Origin: CAKZYD01 sp039814715
Lineage (GTDB): Bacteria > Pseudomonadota > Alphaproteobacteria > Sphingomonadales > CAKZYD01
Reading direction: 5' to 3'
Assembly: GCA_039814715.1 (NCBI GenBank)
Contig: JBCCAR010000001.1
Coordinates: 179,160-243,159, forward strand
Length of the DNA: 64,000 bases
The notes under the pieces are model-generated. The model had not been told where the DNA came from and made no database searches. It worked only from the letters and a program-made list of their open reading frames with translations. Shown here one piece after another: positions 8,530 through 18,165 of this stretch (its first letter is position 1; every line of letters starts with the position of its first letter). A program made the position numbers and the translations under genes.

Positions 8530-10196
8530 TTCTTGTCTCCCTGCTTGTCTTCCGTTGTTTGTCTATCGCTCTTACGGTTCTTTTCCTCGTAAAAATCATT
8601 GCGGCTATGGTCCGAAGACAGGTCACTGATAAAATGCGGGTCCTCGATGCCCTGCTTGCGCATCGCCATGCCGGTGAGACAGGCAAAAACAAGGCTATTA
8701 GCATTCAGCGTTGACCGATAGGTAGGGTCAATTTCGGGAGCGAGCTCTACAAGATCAAAACCGATTACGTTGGATTCAGCGCATAGTCGCCGCACAATCG
8801 TAATCGCTTCTCGCATGTCCAAACCACCGGAAACAGGCGTTCCGGTCCCAGGTTCAAAGGCAGGATCGAGGACGTCCACATCAAAGGAAATATAGAGATA
8901 CTCGGTGTTTTCACTTGCTTCCATGAGCACCCTGTCGAGCACGGCATCCCATCCGCGGCGCTCAACCTCGGCCATGGTGTGATAGCGCATACCAATGAGC
9001 CTTTGCCATTCATAATACTGCTTGGAATAGTGCGCGCGCAGGCCCACTTGAATATAATCTTCAGGCCGCACATGGGCTTCCCGCATCAGCCGATAAATCG
9101 GCTGTCCATGGCTCATCAAGTGAGGCCGGCCGCGGCCCGTATCTAAATGCGCATCAAAGTGGATAACGCCAACTTTGCCTTTGCCGTAAACATCCGCCAT
9201 TGCCGCGACATTGGGATATTCCAGTGAATGGTCCCCGCCGATGATAAAGGGTACAGCGCCCGTCTTTGCAATCTCGCCCACCACGCGGCGCACTTCCTTC
9301 ATGCTGCGCTCCGTGCTCATTTGGTCGATGGCAATATCGCCGTAGTCCACGATGTTTAGCGCTTCGCCGGGGTTGATCATCGTGGCAACATCCGTGCCGC
9401 CCAGGCCGCGGCCCATCACCCGCATTGCAAGCGGGCCATGGCGGGCATCTCGCCAGCCAGACCCCATATCCAACGGCGCTCCAACGATGGCGACCTCAAC
9501 CTCGCCAGCAATCAAATCTTCCGGTGTTTTTGCAAGGGGCGCACCCGCAAATGTGGGGATACCGCCGCCGCGGCCTCCCATGTAGCGTGACAACGCGATT
9601 GGCCCAGCCTCGCGCGCTGGGTCCAGCTCGGCAGGTCTCAGCGAGCGCCAAGTATTAAAATTCGCCGCCTGCGTATCAAGCGCGATAGAAGCCTTATCGC
9701 GCCCTTCCTTATAGGTCATCTGATCATCGACCGACATAATCGCTTTGATGTAAGCAATGATCTGTTCATCGCTTTGCGCTGCCAGGATTTTCTTGAACAT
9801 CTTGTCTGGTCGGACAATCGCATTTGTTTTGCCGCTTTTCAGATAGCTGATTGTGTCTTCCGGCAAAAACGTTATGCGGGCAGCCACGTCCTCGGGTAGC
9901 TCAAGTGGCGGTCGCTCCATCATCCCCGGCGTGGCGGCATCGATATGCACTGGCACTTCCCCATCTTTGCTTGGAGTGTACTCCAGGTCTTTCAGAGGGT
10001 TTGGTTTGTCCTTTTTCTCCTCATCAGCCTTTTGCGTATCGTCTTTGAGAAGGAACCTTGGCAGCTTCAATTCAGCGTCCTCACCATCGGCCTTATCCTG
10101 GCTCGGCGCTGGTTCTGTCTGCTGCGCTTGAGCGAGAGATGCAGCCGCGCAAGAAAGCGAAAAAAACAGAGCCGCTAGCGACTTAACATACATCAT
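8526..10196 (-). CDS. exported ureohydrolase (agmatinase/arginase/guanidinase family)
   Basis: 556-residue protein with a clear Sec signal peptide (AAASLAQAQ, cleavage near residue 24), a charged low-complexity stretch, a family-specific N-terminal extension of about 170 residues, then a complete ureohydrolase domain. Metal motifs are intact: GGDHSLEYPN (His about 323), HFDAHLD (about 346-352) and SFDVDVLDPAFEPGTGTP (about 438). The family uses Mn2+ or, in guanidine hydrolase, Ni2+ to split urea from a guanidino group. Export is unusual, because agmatinases and arginases are cytosolic. The cluster with urtABCDE suggests that urea is released in the periplasm and imported. The substrate (agmatine, arginine, guanidine or another guanidino compound) cannot be decided from sequence. 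Confidence 0.88.
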   Translation of the reverse strand: MMYVKSLAALFFSLSCAAASLAQAQQTEPAPSQDKADGEDAELKLPRFLLKDDTQKADEEKKDKPNPLKDLEYTPSKDGEVPVHIDAATPGMMERPPLELPEDVAARITFLPEDTISYLKSGKTNAIVRPDKMFKKILAAQSDEQIIAYIKAIMSVDDQMTYKEGRDKASIALDTQAANFNTWRSLRPAELDPAREAGPIALSRYMGGRGGGIPTFAGAPLAKTPEDLIAGEVEVAIVGAPLDMGSGWRDARHGPLAMRVMGRGLGGTDVATMINPGEALNIVDYGDIAIDQMSTERSMKEVRRVVGEIAKTGAVPFIIGGDHSLEYPNVAAMADVYGKGKVGVIHFDAHLDTGRGRPHLMSHGQPIYRLMREAHVRPEDYIQVGLRAHYSKQYYEWQRLIGMRYHTMAEVERRGWDAVLDRVLMEASENTEYLYISFDVDVLDPAFEPGTGTPVSGGLDMREAITIVRRLCAESNVIGFDLVELAPEIDPTYRSTLNANSLVFACLTGMAMRKQGIEDPHFISDLSSDHSRNDFYEEKNRKSDRQTTEDKQGDKK

Positions 10197-10355
10197 GGTT
10201 ACACATCCCCGAACTTGACCACTTCTTTAGTGTACTGCTAGCGACGCCGCGCCCATAAGGCGTTTGACGCAGTTGGGGCCATAACACGCGCTTTTCTAAC
10301 GCTCACCGGCGTTCCATAAGTCGCTGCACTTATTAATTACCCGCGGCCGACTGCT

Positions 10356-12470
10356 TTAAAACACGCTATCGAGAGCAAACCGAACATAGCGGCCTATGCG
10401 GCGCTCTCGCGCTTCTAAAAAGGGATTGATCGAGCGTATTCGGTTTGGGTCAAAAATCGTTCGGTCCCGCGTTTCTCGGCGATCGAACATGTTGATAACG
10501 CGCAGCTGAAGGGTCATGCCCTTGATCGCCTGCGTTTCAATAAAGGCCTGCCCACTCAACGTACGGCGCTCGGAAATGGCTTGATTGATTTCAAACGCTC
10601 TGGTCTCGCCATTGAAAGACATCTCCGCGCCATAGGAGACCTTCCATTTGGTGATATCGTGGCGATAGCTAAGGCTGTATGTGAGGGGACGTTCGTCGCG
10701 CAGGCGGCGATTTTCTCCTGTAATAGGGTCTTCAACACGTGTGCGTTGCGCGGTGATGTTTCCTTCGAGCAAAATGTCTGGCAGATTCCATTGGCCCAGC
10801 CGGAGCGAGAATTCAGCCGTCACGCCAAAACGGTTCGCTGACCCAATATTGCCGATCGTATCGATTGTTTCATCGAGGGCCGCGGAGATGGGGACAGGCT
10901 CAATGGGGTCCTGGACTAGATTGTGATAAAGCGTAACAGCTGATCGGCCGCTGCGACGCGGTAACTGCCATTCCCATGTCACATTACTGCGCCATTCGCG
11001 TTCCGGCCTCAGCGCGCCTGTAGACCCGCGCTGGTCAGCATCCGCTAAAGAGACGTTGGCTGCGAAATCAAGAAAATCGAGCTGCCCAATGATGCGCTCT
11101 ATGCTGAGTTCCAAACGATGTTTGGGACGGATTTGGTATGCGAGTTCCACACTCGGCTTGGGGAATTTTAGAACCCGGCTATTGTCCTGACTGCCAGAGA
11201 CTTGCAGATTGGAGATCTCTCCGGCGAGCGCTGTCGTCAGTACGAATTTTTTACCGATCGACCATTGATCTATTAAAGATAGATCGCCGCGATATTCCTG
11301 TACAATGGTATTGGAAACTAAGCTCTCGTCGCTGCGAAAATCATCGATCAGAGGTCCAGGCTGGATTTGCTGAGAAAACAGCTGGGCAACGAGTTTGTTG
11401 TAGGCGCCCTCCAGCTGGAATGTGAACTGATGTGCAGAAGATGCCTGCCAGACCGCTCGCCCGCGCAGGATGCTCTCTTGTGTGTCATTATCCAGGCCGA
11501 GAAGAGACACCGGGTCCGTGCGGGCCAAATCGCGGAAACTACGCGTATCTTCTGACGTCGCGATCGATTGCAATGCAGTGAATTTCAACTGCAGATCTTG
11601 TCCAACCGCGCGCTCATATTCCACCGTGCCTTCAAAGCTTACGTCATCATCCGCGATGTCGAGCAGCGTGTCCTGCGCGGCCAGATCGTTCAGAACGCGT
11701 ACATCGGTGGTGCGTTCAAAGGTATCACGGTCCCCTATTGTTCCTTGAGCAGATATGCGCAGCACGTCTCGCGGCGCAAATTTATACGCTAAAGCTGCAT
11801 TGACTTGGTAATCGCGAAAGACTGATAGACGGGTTTCGTCTCGGAAAATCGATGATACGCTGCCCACGGGTCCAAGAGTTTCTTGTCCGCGACTGGGCGT
11901 CTTGTCGCCATTGCTGGCAAACGCCAAGTCCACAGTCAGCTTATTCTTGGTCCAAGTGCCACTGACGTTGGCGTCGCCATAGAAATCGCCGGTCATCACA
12001 GAGATTTCCATATTGCCGCCATAGGTGCCGCTGATCGTGCCGTCGCTGACGTCGATCACCACGTTGATCACTTGGCTTGAACCGCCCGCATCAAAACTAG
12101 CCGTTGCCGCCGCATAAATCTCGACGCGTTCAATAGCGCCCGCAGACAGGCGATCGAGTTGATCCAGCGCCGTATTGCTTTTGCCACCGCTACGCTCCCC
12201 ATTGATCAGCACATTGCCGCCAGACCCTAGGCCGCGAATATCATCGGGATCGACGATTTCCAGCCCTGGCAAACGCTCTAGCGCGTCGCGCGCGGTTACG
12301 GGGGCATAGGCTTCAAAGTCTTTGGGATAGAGAATGTTGATGGGCGGCGCGGCATTGGCGGCGCCGCGCGCTGAGGTTTGCGATTGCTGCTCGCTTTGCA
12401 CTTGGGCTTCGACATGGCCGGAAATCACGCAAAGCCCAACTAGGACTGGAATCGCAGTGCTTTGCCTCAT
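10356..12470 (-). CDS. TonB-dependent receptor in the urea/guanidino cluster
   Basis: 704-residue outer-membrane receptor. The start at 12470 (MRQSTAIPVLVGL) is preferred over a codon 30 bases upstream because AGGGGGAG lies directly before it and a signal peptide follows (cleavage near HVEAQ). The plug domain shows ARDALERLPGLEIVDPDDI, then the barrel; the C-terminus ends GRYVRFALDSVF with the aromatic terminal residue. It resembles the ferric-siderophore/oligopeptide-type receptors that lack a long extension. It lies 75 bp after urtE and 160 bp before the ureohydrolase pair on the same strand. A role in bringing a guanidino-containing substrate into the periplasm is therefore a reasonable inference. 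No TonB-linked regulator is nearby. Confidence 0.88.
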   Translation of the reverse strand: MRQSTAIPVLVGLCVISGHVEAQVQSEQQSQTSARGAANAAPPINILYPKDFEAYAPVTARDALERLPGLEIVDPDDIRGLGSGGNVLINGERSGGKSNTALDQLDRLSAGAIERVEIYAAATASFDAGGSSQVINVVIDVSDGTISGTYGGNMEISVMTGDFYGDANVSGTWTKNKLTVDLAFASNGDKTPSRGQETLGPVGSVSSIFRDETRLSVFRDYQVNAALAYKFAPRDVLRISAQGTIGDRDTFERTTDVRVLNDLAAQDTLLDIADDDVSFEGTVEYERAVGQDLQLKFTALQSIATSEDTRSFRDLARTDPVSLLGLDNDTQESILRGRAVWQASSAHQFTFQLEGAYNKLVAQLFSQQIQPGPLIDDFRSDESLVSNTIVQEYRGDLSLIDQWSIGKKFVLTTALAGEISNLQVSGSQDNSRVLKFPKPSVELAYQIRPKHRLELSIERIIGQLDFLDFAANVSLADADQRGSTGALRPEREWRSNVTWEWQLPRRSGRSAVTLYHNLVQDPIEPVPISAALDETIDTIGNIGSANRFGVTAEFSLRLGQWNLPDILLEGNITAQRTRVEDPITGENRRLRDERPLTYSLSYRHDITKWKVSYGAEMSFNGETRAFEINQAISERRTLSGQAFIETQAIKGMTLQLRVINMFDRRETRDRTIFDPNRIRSINPFLEARERRIGRYVRFALDSVF

Positions 12471-12545
12471 GTCTCCCCCTGCCCTTCTGCTGCATCTCAA
12501 TCCACGTGTACGCAGCCGCCTAATCTTATGATTTAATTTATTTTG

Positions 12546-13259
12546 TTAGACATGGACCAGGTGTGCAATGTCCTCAGCGGAGTGTTCTGCCGTCAGCCCC
12601 GACGCAATAACTCGGCCCCTGTCCATGGCCAAATAGCGATCAGCGAAACGCCACACAAAGTCCAGATACTGCTCAACGATAATGACCGTCAGCCCCATCT
12701 CTTTACGCACAGCGCTGAGGGCGCCTTCAATCTGTAGTACAATATTAGGCTGGATGCCTTCGGTCGGCTCATCAAGCAAGAGAACCTTCGGGTTGCCTGC
12801 CAAGGCGCGGCCAATGGCCAGTTGTTGTTGCTCCCCGCCAGATAGCACGCCGCCTTTCCGGGCCCGCACGTCCCAAAGCTTGGGAAACAAATCAAAAATG
12901 AATTGAGGCACAACCGTGCTTGCGTCATCCGCAGCCCGCGCAGATAATCCAGCTTCCAAATTTTCCAAAACCGATAAATGAGGAAAGATATGCCGCCCTT
13001 GCGGAACAAACCCCAAACCAGTTTTGGCACGGTGGTGCGCGGGAAAATTCGTAATATCGATACCATCGAGCACAATCCGGCCATCGCTGAGCGGATGGAC
13101 GCCCATGATCGTGTTGATCAGTGTGGACTTGCCAACGCCGTTGCGCCCAATAACGGCAATCGCCTCACCAATCGGCATATCAGCGCTAATATCCCAAAGA
13201 ACTTGGCTATCTCCATAGGCGCTTGATACCGCCTCTAATTGCAATATGGTCTTGGTCAT
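12546..13259 (-). CDS. urtE: urea ABC transporter ATP-binding subunit UrtE
   Basis: 237-residue ABC ATPase. It has Walker A GRNGVGKSTL, signature LSGGEQQQLAIGRAL, and Walker B with DEPTEGIQPNIVLQIE, the wording characteristic of UrtE rather than of general LivF proteins. It supplies half of the ATPase heterodimer of the inner-membrane urea importer. ATG at 13259 overlaps the urtD stop (ATGA). It is the last urt gene, with the cluster's TonB receptor 75 bp further on. Confidence 0.94.
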   Translation of the reverse strand: MTKTILQLEAVSSAYGDSQVLWDISADMPIGEAIAVIGRNGVGKSTLINTIMGVHPLSDGRIVLDGIDITNFPAHHRAKTGLGFVPQGRHIFPHLSVLENLEAGLSARAADDASTVVPQFIFDLFPKLWDVRARKGGVLSGGEQQQLAIGRALAGNPKVLLLDEPTEGIQPNIVLQIEGALSAVRKEMGLTVIIVEQYLDFVWRFADRYLAMDRGRVIASGLTAEHSAEDIAHLVHV

Positions 13260-13999
13260 CCGCTGTGACCCAGATACACCGAAGCCACATCAGCATTTGA
13301 ACGAACGTCAGCAACAGACCCCTCGGCCAAAAATTTGCCCTGATGCATCACAGTGACCTTACTGGCCAGCTGCTCAACAAAGGTCATGTCATGATCGATC
13401 ACCAAAACCGTACGGCTATTGCCGAGCCCATGGATCAAGTCCGCCGTCTTTTCAGTTTCGCGCGGGCCCATACCAGCCGTGGGTTCATCGAGCAGTATCA
13501 GCTGCGCGCCCGTCGCTAAGACCATGCCGATTTCGAGCCACTGCTTTTCGCCGTGCGACAACAGGCCGGCCGCGGCGCTGCTCCTATCAGCCAAGCGCAC
13601 TTGCTCGAGGATTGCGCGCACCCGCTCTTCCTCCTGCGCTCGCTCAGCCCGGCTGAAAGTGCGCCACCAGCGCTTATCCCCCTGCGCGGCAAGGGCTAGA
13701 TTGTCCCACACAGTGAGCGATTGCAGCACGCCAGGTGTTTGGAATTTGCGGCAAATGCCAAGCGTCACAATGTCTTGCTCTGGCATGCGAATAACATCTT
13801 TATCATCAAAATAGATATGCCCAGACACGGGCCGGACACGCCCGATGATTGCATCACATAACGTCGATTTGCCTGCGCCGTTTGGGCCTATAACAACACG
13901 GGTTTCACCCTGCTCCACTGTTAAAGAGAAATCGTCTAACGCTTTGAAAACGCCGTAAGCTACGGTGATCCCCGCCACCCTTAAGAGCGGCTGGGTCAT
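13256..13999 (-). CDS. urtD: urea ABC transporter ATP-binding subunit UrtD
   Basis: 247-residue ABC ATPase of the LivG/UrtD type. It has Walker A GPNGAGKSTL, signature LLSHGEKQWLEIGMVLA and DEPTAGMGPRETEKTADLI. The SHGEKQWLEIGM variant of the signature is the UrtD form. It pairs with UrtE beneath the UrtB-UrtC permease. The start overlaps the urtC stop as ATGA, and its own stop overlaps the urtE start, so the three genes are translationally linked. Confidence 0.94.
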   Translation of the reverse strand: MTQPLLRVAGITVAYGVFKALDDFSLTVEQGETRVVIGPNGAGKSTLCDAIIGRVRPVSGHIYFDDKDVIRMPEQDIVTLGICRKFQTPGVLQSLTVWDNLALAAQGDKRWWRTFSRAERAQEEERVRAILEQVRLADRSSAAAGLLSHGEKQWLEIGMVLATGAQLILLDEPTAGMGPRETEKTADLIHGLGNSRTVLVIDHDMTFVEQLASKVTVMHQGKFLAEGSVADVRSNADVASVYLGHSG

Positions 14000-15036
14000 G
14001 GCGCAGCGGGCGTCTTACGCAGGTTTTGCGTGACAAGGCCTGCAAGCCCGCTGGGCAGCAAAGTCACCGTTAAGATAAACAGCGCGCCTATGAAATAGAG
14101 CCACAAGGTGGGAAAAGCGCTGGAAATCCAGTCACGCGCAAAATTGAGAAAGATAGCGCCTGCGATGGCGCCGATTAAGCTGTAGCGGCCACCGACCGCC
14201 ACCCAAATGACCATTTCAATAGAGGGTACAACCCCGACCATGGCAGGCGATATATTGCCAGCATGTACGGTAAATAACGCGCCGGATAGGCCAGCCAACA
14301 TCCCAGCGATTGCAAATGCTGCGACTTTCAGCGGTGTCGGGTTAAAGCCTAAAAACCGTACCCTGTTTTCTCCATCTCGGCTGGCTCGTAGGAGTAGGCC
14401 AAAGCGGGAATTGAGAAGCATCGTCAGGCCAAAATACGTTAAGACCAAGAGTGCAAGCGTGACCAAATAGAGTTGCACATCGCGCCCCGAGGCGTTGATG
14501 TCCATGCCAAACAAAGTGGAAAAATTCGTAAGGCCATTAAAGCCGCCAGTGGCCCCTTGGCGGCTCACGAGCAAGGTTGCAAAGGCCAGGGCGAGTGCCT
14601 GCGTGATGAGCGCAAAATACGTCCCGCCCACCCGGCGGCTAAATACGAGAAACGCGAAGAGACCGGCAAATACAGCGGGGACGACGAATACGGCAATTAC
14701 GGCGACTAGTCCGCTTTCCAGCGGCGCCCACCACCAAGGCAAGCTTTCACGCCCGCTCCACATCATGAAATCAGGCACGCTGCCCTGCGGCAAGGCCGCG
14801 AGCTTCATGTGCATGGCGATCGCATAGGCGCCAAGGCCGAAAAACACACCCTGGCCAAGGCTTAAAATACCGCAATATCCCCAGATGAGGACGATCCCCA
14901 TGGCCAGCAAGGCAAAAGACATAAAGCGGGCCAGGAGATTTAGGTCATAGGCGCTGAGCGCGAGCGGCGCGGCGGCGGCAAGACAGGTCAACAGCGCTGC
15001 AAAGATGGTGGAGCTTGTTTTTAGACCCGCGCTCAT
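13996..15036 (-). CDS. urtC: urea ABC transporter permease UrtC
   Basis: 346-residue integral membrane protein of the LivM/UrtC family with about ten hydrophobic segments. Family-typical stretches are LIWGYCGILSLGQGVFFGLGAYA, GGTYFALITQALALAF and GRYSLIGAIAGAIFLNFARDW. The GGFNGLTNF motif following an ATGGFNG segment is also typical of urea permeases. It forms the translocation path with UrtB. It starts 4 bp after urtB and overlaps urtD. Confidence 0.93.
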   Translation of the reverse strand: MSAGLKTSSTIFAALLTCLAAAAPLALSAYDLNLLARFMSFALLAMGIVLIWGYCGILSLGQGVFFGLGAYAIAMHMKLAALPQGSVPDFMMWSGRESLPWWWAPLESGLVAVIAVFVVPAVFAGLFAFLVFSRRVGGTYFALITQALALAFATLLVSRQGATGGFNGLTNFSTLFGMDINASGRDVQLYLVTLALLVLTYFGLTMLLNSRFGLLLRASRDGENRVRFLGFNPTPLKVAAFAIAGMLAGLSGALFTVHAGNISPAMVGVVPSIEMVIWVAVGGRYSLIGAIAGAIFLNFARDWISSAFPTLWLYFIGALFILTVTLLPSGLAGLVTQNLRKTPAAP

Positions 15037-15040
15037 CTGC

Positions 15041-15946
15041 TTAAAAATCGAGTGTGCGGGACTGGGGGGCGACTACCCCTTGCGGCCGCACCTGTAAGAA
15101 CAAAATCACAAACACGAGGATCAGCATTTGCGCTGCGCTTACATCTACAAAAATTTGCGACAAGGCGGAAATGAGCCCGAGGATAAGTGCGGACACCGTG
15201 GTGCCGAAAATACTGCCAAGGCCTCCCATCACGACGACCAAAAAAGCCGGAACAATATAACTTTGCCCCACGCTTGGCGTGACAGGCCCAAGCAACGCCA
15301 AGATCACACCCGCAAGCCCCGCGATGCCGGAGCCAAGGCAAAAAACAATGAGATCAATGCGCTTTACAGGGATGCCTGAGGCTGCAGCCATCATCCGGTC
15401 TTGATTGGTCGCGCGGGTTAACAGGCCCAAACGAGTCTTGGCGATCACCAAAGCCAGAGCCGCTAAAACTGCGGCTGTGACCAGCAAGATAAACAGGCGA
15501 GCAGACGGTATGGTAACGCCTGAAAGAAAGCCGCTTGTTATTTGAATGGATTGGTTAAGCCAGTCCGGCGCGCGCACTTCAACGCCGATTGGGCCAAATA
15601 CATCGCGGGCAAGCTGCTGGAGGATTAAGCTGACGCCCCAAGTTGCTAGCAGGGTATCAAGCGGGCGGTCTGTTAAGCGCCGAACGAGGGTGGACTGGAT
15701 CAAGGCCCCAACAAAGGCTGCGCCCAGAAACGCAAATACCATGGCAGCGAAAATGCTAATGGGTGATGGCACTATCTGCAGTGTTAAAAAAGCCAGATAG
15801 CCACCAAGCATCAACATCTCGCCATGGGCCATGTTGATCACGCGCATCAACCCGAAGCTAAGGGAGAGCCCTAACGCCGCCAACAGATAGAGGGATGCTA
15901 CCGACAGGCCATTGAACAGCTGATTGACAAATAGCGCGAAATCCAC
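15041..15946 (-). CDS. urtB: urea ABC transporter permease UrtB
   Basis: 301-residue LivH/UrtB permease with a GTG start at 15946 (VDFALFVNQLFNGLS). The conserved region LGLSLSFGLMRVINMAHGEMLMLGGY and the EAA-like segment ASGIPVKRIDLIVFCLGSGIAGLAG are both present. It is the short form of UrtB, without the long periplasmic N-terminal region seen in some bacteria. It forms the inner-membrane channel with UrtC. It begins 32 bp after the urtA stop, so one transcript is likely. Confidence 0.93.
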   Translation of the reverse strand: MDFALFVNQLFNGLSVASLYLLAALGLSLSFGLMRVINMAHGEMLMLGGYLAFLTLQIVPSPISIFAAMVFAFLGAAFVGALIQSTLVRRLTDRPLDTLLATWGVSLILQQLARDVFGPIGVEVRAPDWLNQSIQITSGFLSGVTIPSARLFILLVTAAVLAALALVIAKTRLGLLTRATNQDRMMAAASGIPVKRIDLIVFCLGSGIAGLAGVILALLGPVTPSVGQSYIVPAFLVVVMGGLGSIFGTTVSALILGLISALSQIFVDVSAAQMLILVFVILFLQVRPQGVVAPQSRTLDF

Positions 15947-15978
15947 GGGGTTGGTGCCTTCTTGCTACGCCGCGCCTT

Positions 15979-17190
15979 TTAAGGGGCGCAGCTGCGCCCA
16001 GGAAACGTCAGGGCGTCATACGGCTGCGGCGTAATATCACCGCCGGAATCGGCTATGATGTCGAACTGACCCTCACCGTTAAGCTTGCCGATATAGGCTG
16101 TTTGAACCAAGCTTTGATTGGACGCGAAGGAGACTTTGCCCATGGGCGTATCAATGCTGCCCAAAGCCACAGCCGCGGCGCGGACAGCCTCAGGATCAAA
16201 GTTGCCAGCAGCTTCTGCAGCAGCTTTCCACGCATAGACATTGAGGTAGCCATGCACCATCGGGTCCGTAATCGCAGCGTCCTCGCCAAATTTTTTCTGA
16301 TAGGCTGCAATAAAGGCGGCGTTCTGCGGGGTATCAAGGCTTTGGAAATAGTTCCAAGCCGCATAGCTGCCCGCAACCAAATCAGCCCCCATTGCGCGGG
16401 CTTCCTGTTCCCCAATGGAGAAAGACATAACAGGCATATCGTCAAAGGACGCGCCAGTGGCTTTCAGCTGTTTAAAGAAGGCGACATTGCTATCGCCATT
16501 GAGCGTATTGAAGATAATATCTGGGCCTGCCGACTGAATTTTTGAAAGCACGCCAGAGAAATCCGTGCCTCCAAGCGGCACATATGCCTCGCCTACGGTC
16601 TCAAGGCCTTTGTCCTCAATGTGCTTTTTCAAAATCAAGTTTGCGGTCCGCGGGAACACATAGTCAGACCCAATGAGAAAATAGGTCTTGTAATCTTCCT
16701 GCGCTGCCCAGTTGAGCGCTGGCAAGATCTGTTGGTTAGGCTGGGCGCCAGAATACATGATGTTTGAAGAGCATTCGTTGCCTTCAAATTGGACCGGATA
16801 CCAAAGCAGATTGCCGGTCCTTTCAAACACAGGCAGCATGGCCTTGCGGCTCGCAGACGTCCAACCGCCAAAGACCGTGACCACGCCGCTATCGCCAATG
16901 AGCTTGCTTGCTTTCTGCGCGAAGATGGACGGTTCGGACGCGCCATCCTCCACAAACGCCACTATCTCTTTAGCAAGCACACCGCCAGAGGCATTGATTT
17001 CCTCAATTGCTAGCATTTCGGCATTCTTCACTGTGATTTCGCTGATCGCCATGGTGCCCGTAAGAGACTGGAGAACACCAACAGCGACACTGTCCTCCCC
17101 GACTTCGGGTGTGCCTTGGGTTGCCTCCTCAGAGCAAGCGACCAGCGCGCTCGTTGTTGCGAGGAGTAAAATGAAAAAACGTCGCATCAT
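15979..17190 (-). CDS. urtA: urea-binding lipoprotein UrtA
   Basis: 403-residue periplasmic binding protein. The N-terminus is a lipoprotein signal with lipobox LVAC (Cys about 19), so it is probably anchored on the periplasmic face of the inner membrane. The mature part shows UrtA hallmarks: VGVLQSLTGTMAISE, WTSASRKAMLPVFE, LLWYPVQFEGNECSSNIMY and GAQPNQQILPALNW. The YPVQFEG region lies around the urea pocket in UrtA and separates it from amide-binding FmdD or LivJ proteins. It is the first gene of the urt operon and is divergent from the parvulin gene. Amidase or urease genes, which often accompany urt operons, are absent from this window. Confidence 0.93.
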   Translation of the reverse strand: MMRRFFILLLATTSALVACSEEATQGTPEVGEDSVAVGVLQSLTGTMAISEITVKNAEMLAIEEINASGGVLAKEIVAFVEDGASEPSIFAQKASKLIGDSGVVTVFGGWTSASRKAMLPVFERTGNLLWYPVQFEGNECSSNIMYSGAQPNQQILPALNWAAQEDYKTYFLIGSDYVFPRTANLILKKHIEDKGLETVGEAYVPLGGTDFSGVLSKIQSAGPDIIFNTLNGDSNVAFFKQLKATGASFDDMPVMSFSIGEQEARAMGADLVAGSYAAWNYFQSLDTPQNAAFIAAYQKKFGEDAAITDPMVHGYLNVYAWKAAAEAAGNFDPEAVRAAAVALGSIDTPMGKVSFASNQSLVQTAYIGKLNGEGQFDIIADSGGDITPQPYDALTFPGRSCAP

Positions 17191-17388
17191 AAATAAACGG
17201 GCCCCTGGGAAATTTGTAAAACGACACTAACCGCTGGCCGTCCTGCTTAGAAACACCGCTCTGGTTGCGATATGCGTTATTCAACGTAGGACTTTTGCCA
17301 AAAGCATTGCTAGGCTCACACACTAAAGGCGAAAGGTGCACCGACCGGCTGTGTTTTCTTTGCGTTTCCCATTGGCAGGACAAAGAGC
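17191..17388. promoter_or_regulatory. divergent promoter region urtA / peptidylprolyl isomerase
   Basis: 198 bp between two outward-facing genes, so it must hold both promoters. I see a short palindrome GGTGCACC at 17335-17342 but no convincing sigma-54 -24/-12 pair or complete NtrC site. Confidence 0.5.
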
Positions 17389-18165
17389 GTGCTTCGCGAC
17401 CCACTCGTTCAGTTTTTTATTGCTGCAGCTGCAATTTTCGGGCTCTACAGCCTCGTTTCAGGCAGCCAAGAAAAAACCGTCCTCCTGAGTGCGCAGACAC
17501 GACAAGCGCTGATAGAGAATTTCGAAGCGCTCACCGGTGAAACCGCCACACCCGCTCAAAAAGAACGTTTGATCCGAGACTATGTGCTCGACGAATTGCT
17601 GCTGCGCGAGGCGATTGATCGCGGTATGCATCTCACGGACTCGCAGACGCGTAAGCATCTGTCCAATGCGCTGCGCAGACTTTACGCAGGCGAAATAACA
17701 GCGCCAAGCGAAGCTGACCTTGTTAACTTCTATGCCGATCAGATTGAAGACTATCGCAGCGAACCGGCGATCACCTTTCGCCAAGTGTTCCTTGAAGCCA
17801 AACCATCAGAGCCCGTGGACATTTTAGAAACCTTGCGCGGGGGCGGCAGTGTTGCCGGGCAGCCCTATTGGATGGGCGATGATTTTGAGGCCTATGGGGA
17901 AAGCATGATCCGAGGGGTATTCGGTCAGCCCTTTTTAACAGCGCTTAAGTCTGCCGAATTCAGCGCATGGCATGGCCCAATTGAGACAAGCCGCGGCTAT
18001 CACTATGTGCTAAAAACCAACACTGATGACGGAAGGTTGGTGCCCTTTGCCCAAGTGCGCGATCAGGTAGAGCAAGACTATTGGACATCAAAAACCCAGG
18101 CACGGTTTGATGTCGCCATCGAAGCCCTGAAAGAGAAATTTGATGTGGTCATTCACGACGAATAA
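17389..18165 (+). CDS. PpiC-type (parvulin) peptidylprolyl isomerase, membrane anchored
   Basis: 258-residue protein with a GTG start. One N-terminal membrane helix (FFIAAAAIFGLYSLV) is followed by a SurA/PrsA-like helical part (about 30-120) and a degenerate parvulin region (about 125-215) containing ITFRQVFLE and WHGPIETSRGYHYVLKT. It probably acts as a periplasmic folding factor. It overlaps the next gene by 26 bp and is co-transcribed with a HupE/UreJ-type permease. A dedicated role in folding that permease or a cluster enzyme is inference. The parvulin core is shorter than usual, so isomerase activity is uncertain. Confidence 0.8.
   Translation: MLRDPLVQFFIAAAAIFGLYSLVSGSQEKTVLLSAQTRQALIENFEALTGETATPAQKERLIRDYVLDELLLREAIDRGMHLTDSQTRKHLSNALRRLYAGEITAPSEADLVNFYADQIEDYRSEPAITFRQVFLEAKPSEPVDILETLRGGGSVAGQPYWMGDDFEAYGESMIRGVFGQPFLTALKSAEFSAWHGPIETSRGYHYVLKTNTDDGRLVPFAQVRDQVEQDYWTSKTQARFDVAIEALKEKFDVVIHDE

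Noticed and set aside
17335..17342. GGTGCACC as an NtrC site for urtA
   Set aside because: Lacks the spacer of the NtrC consensus and no sigma-54 -24/-12 element is found near urtA.
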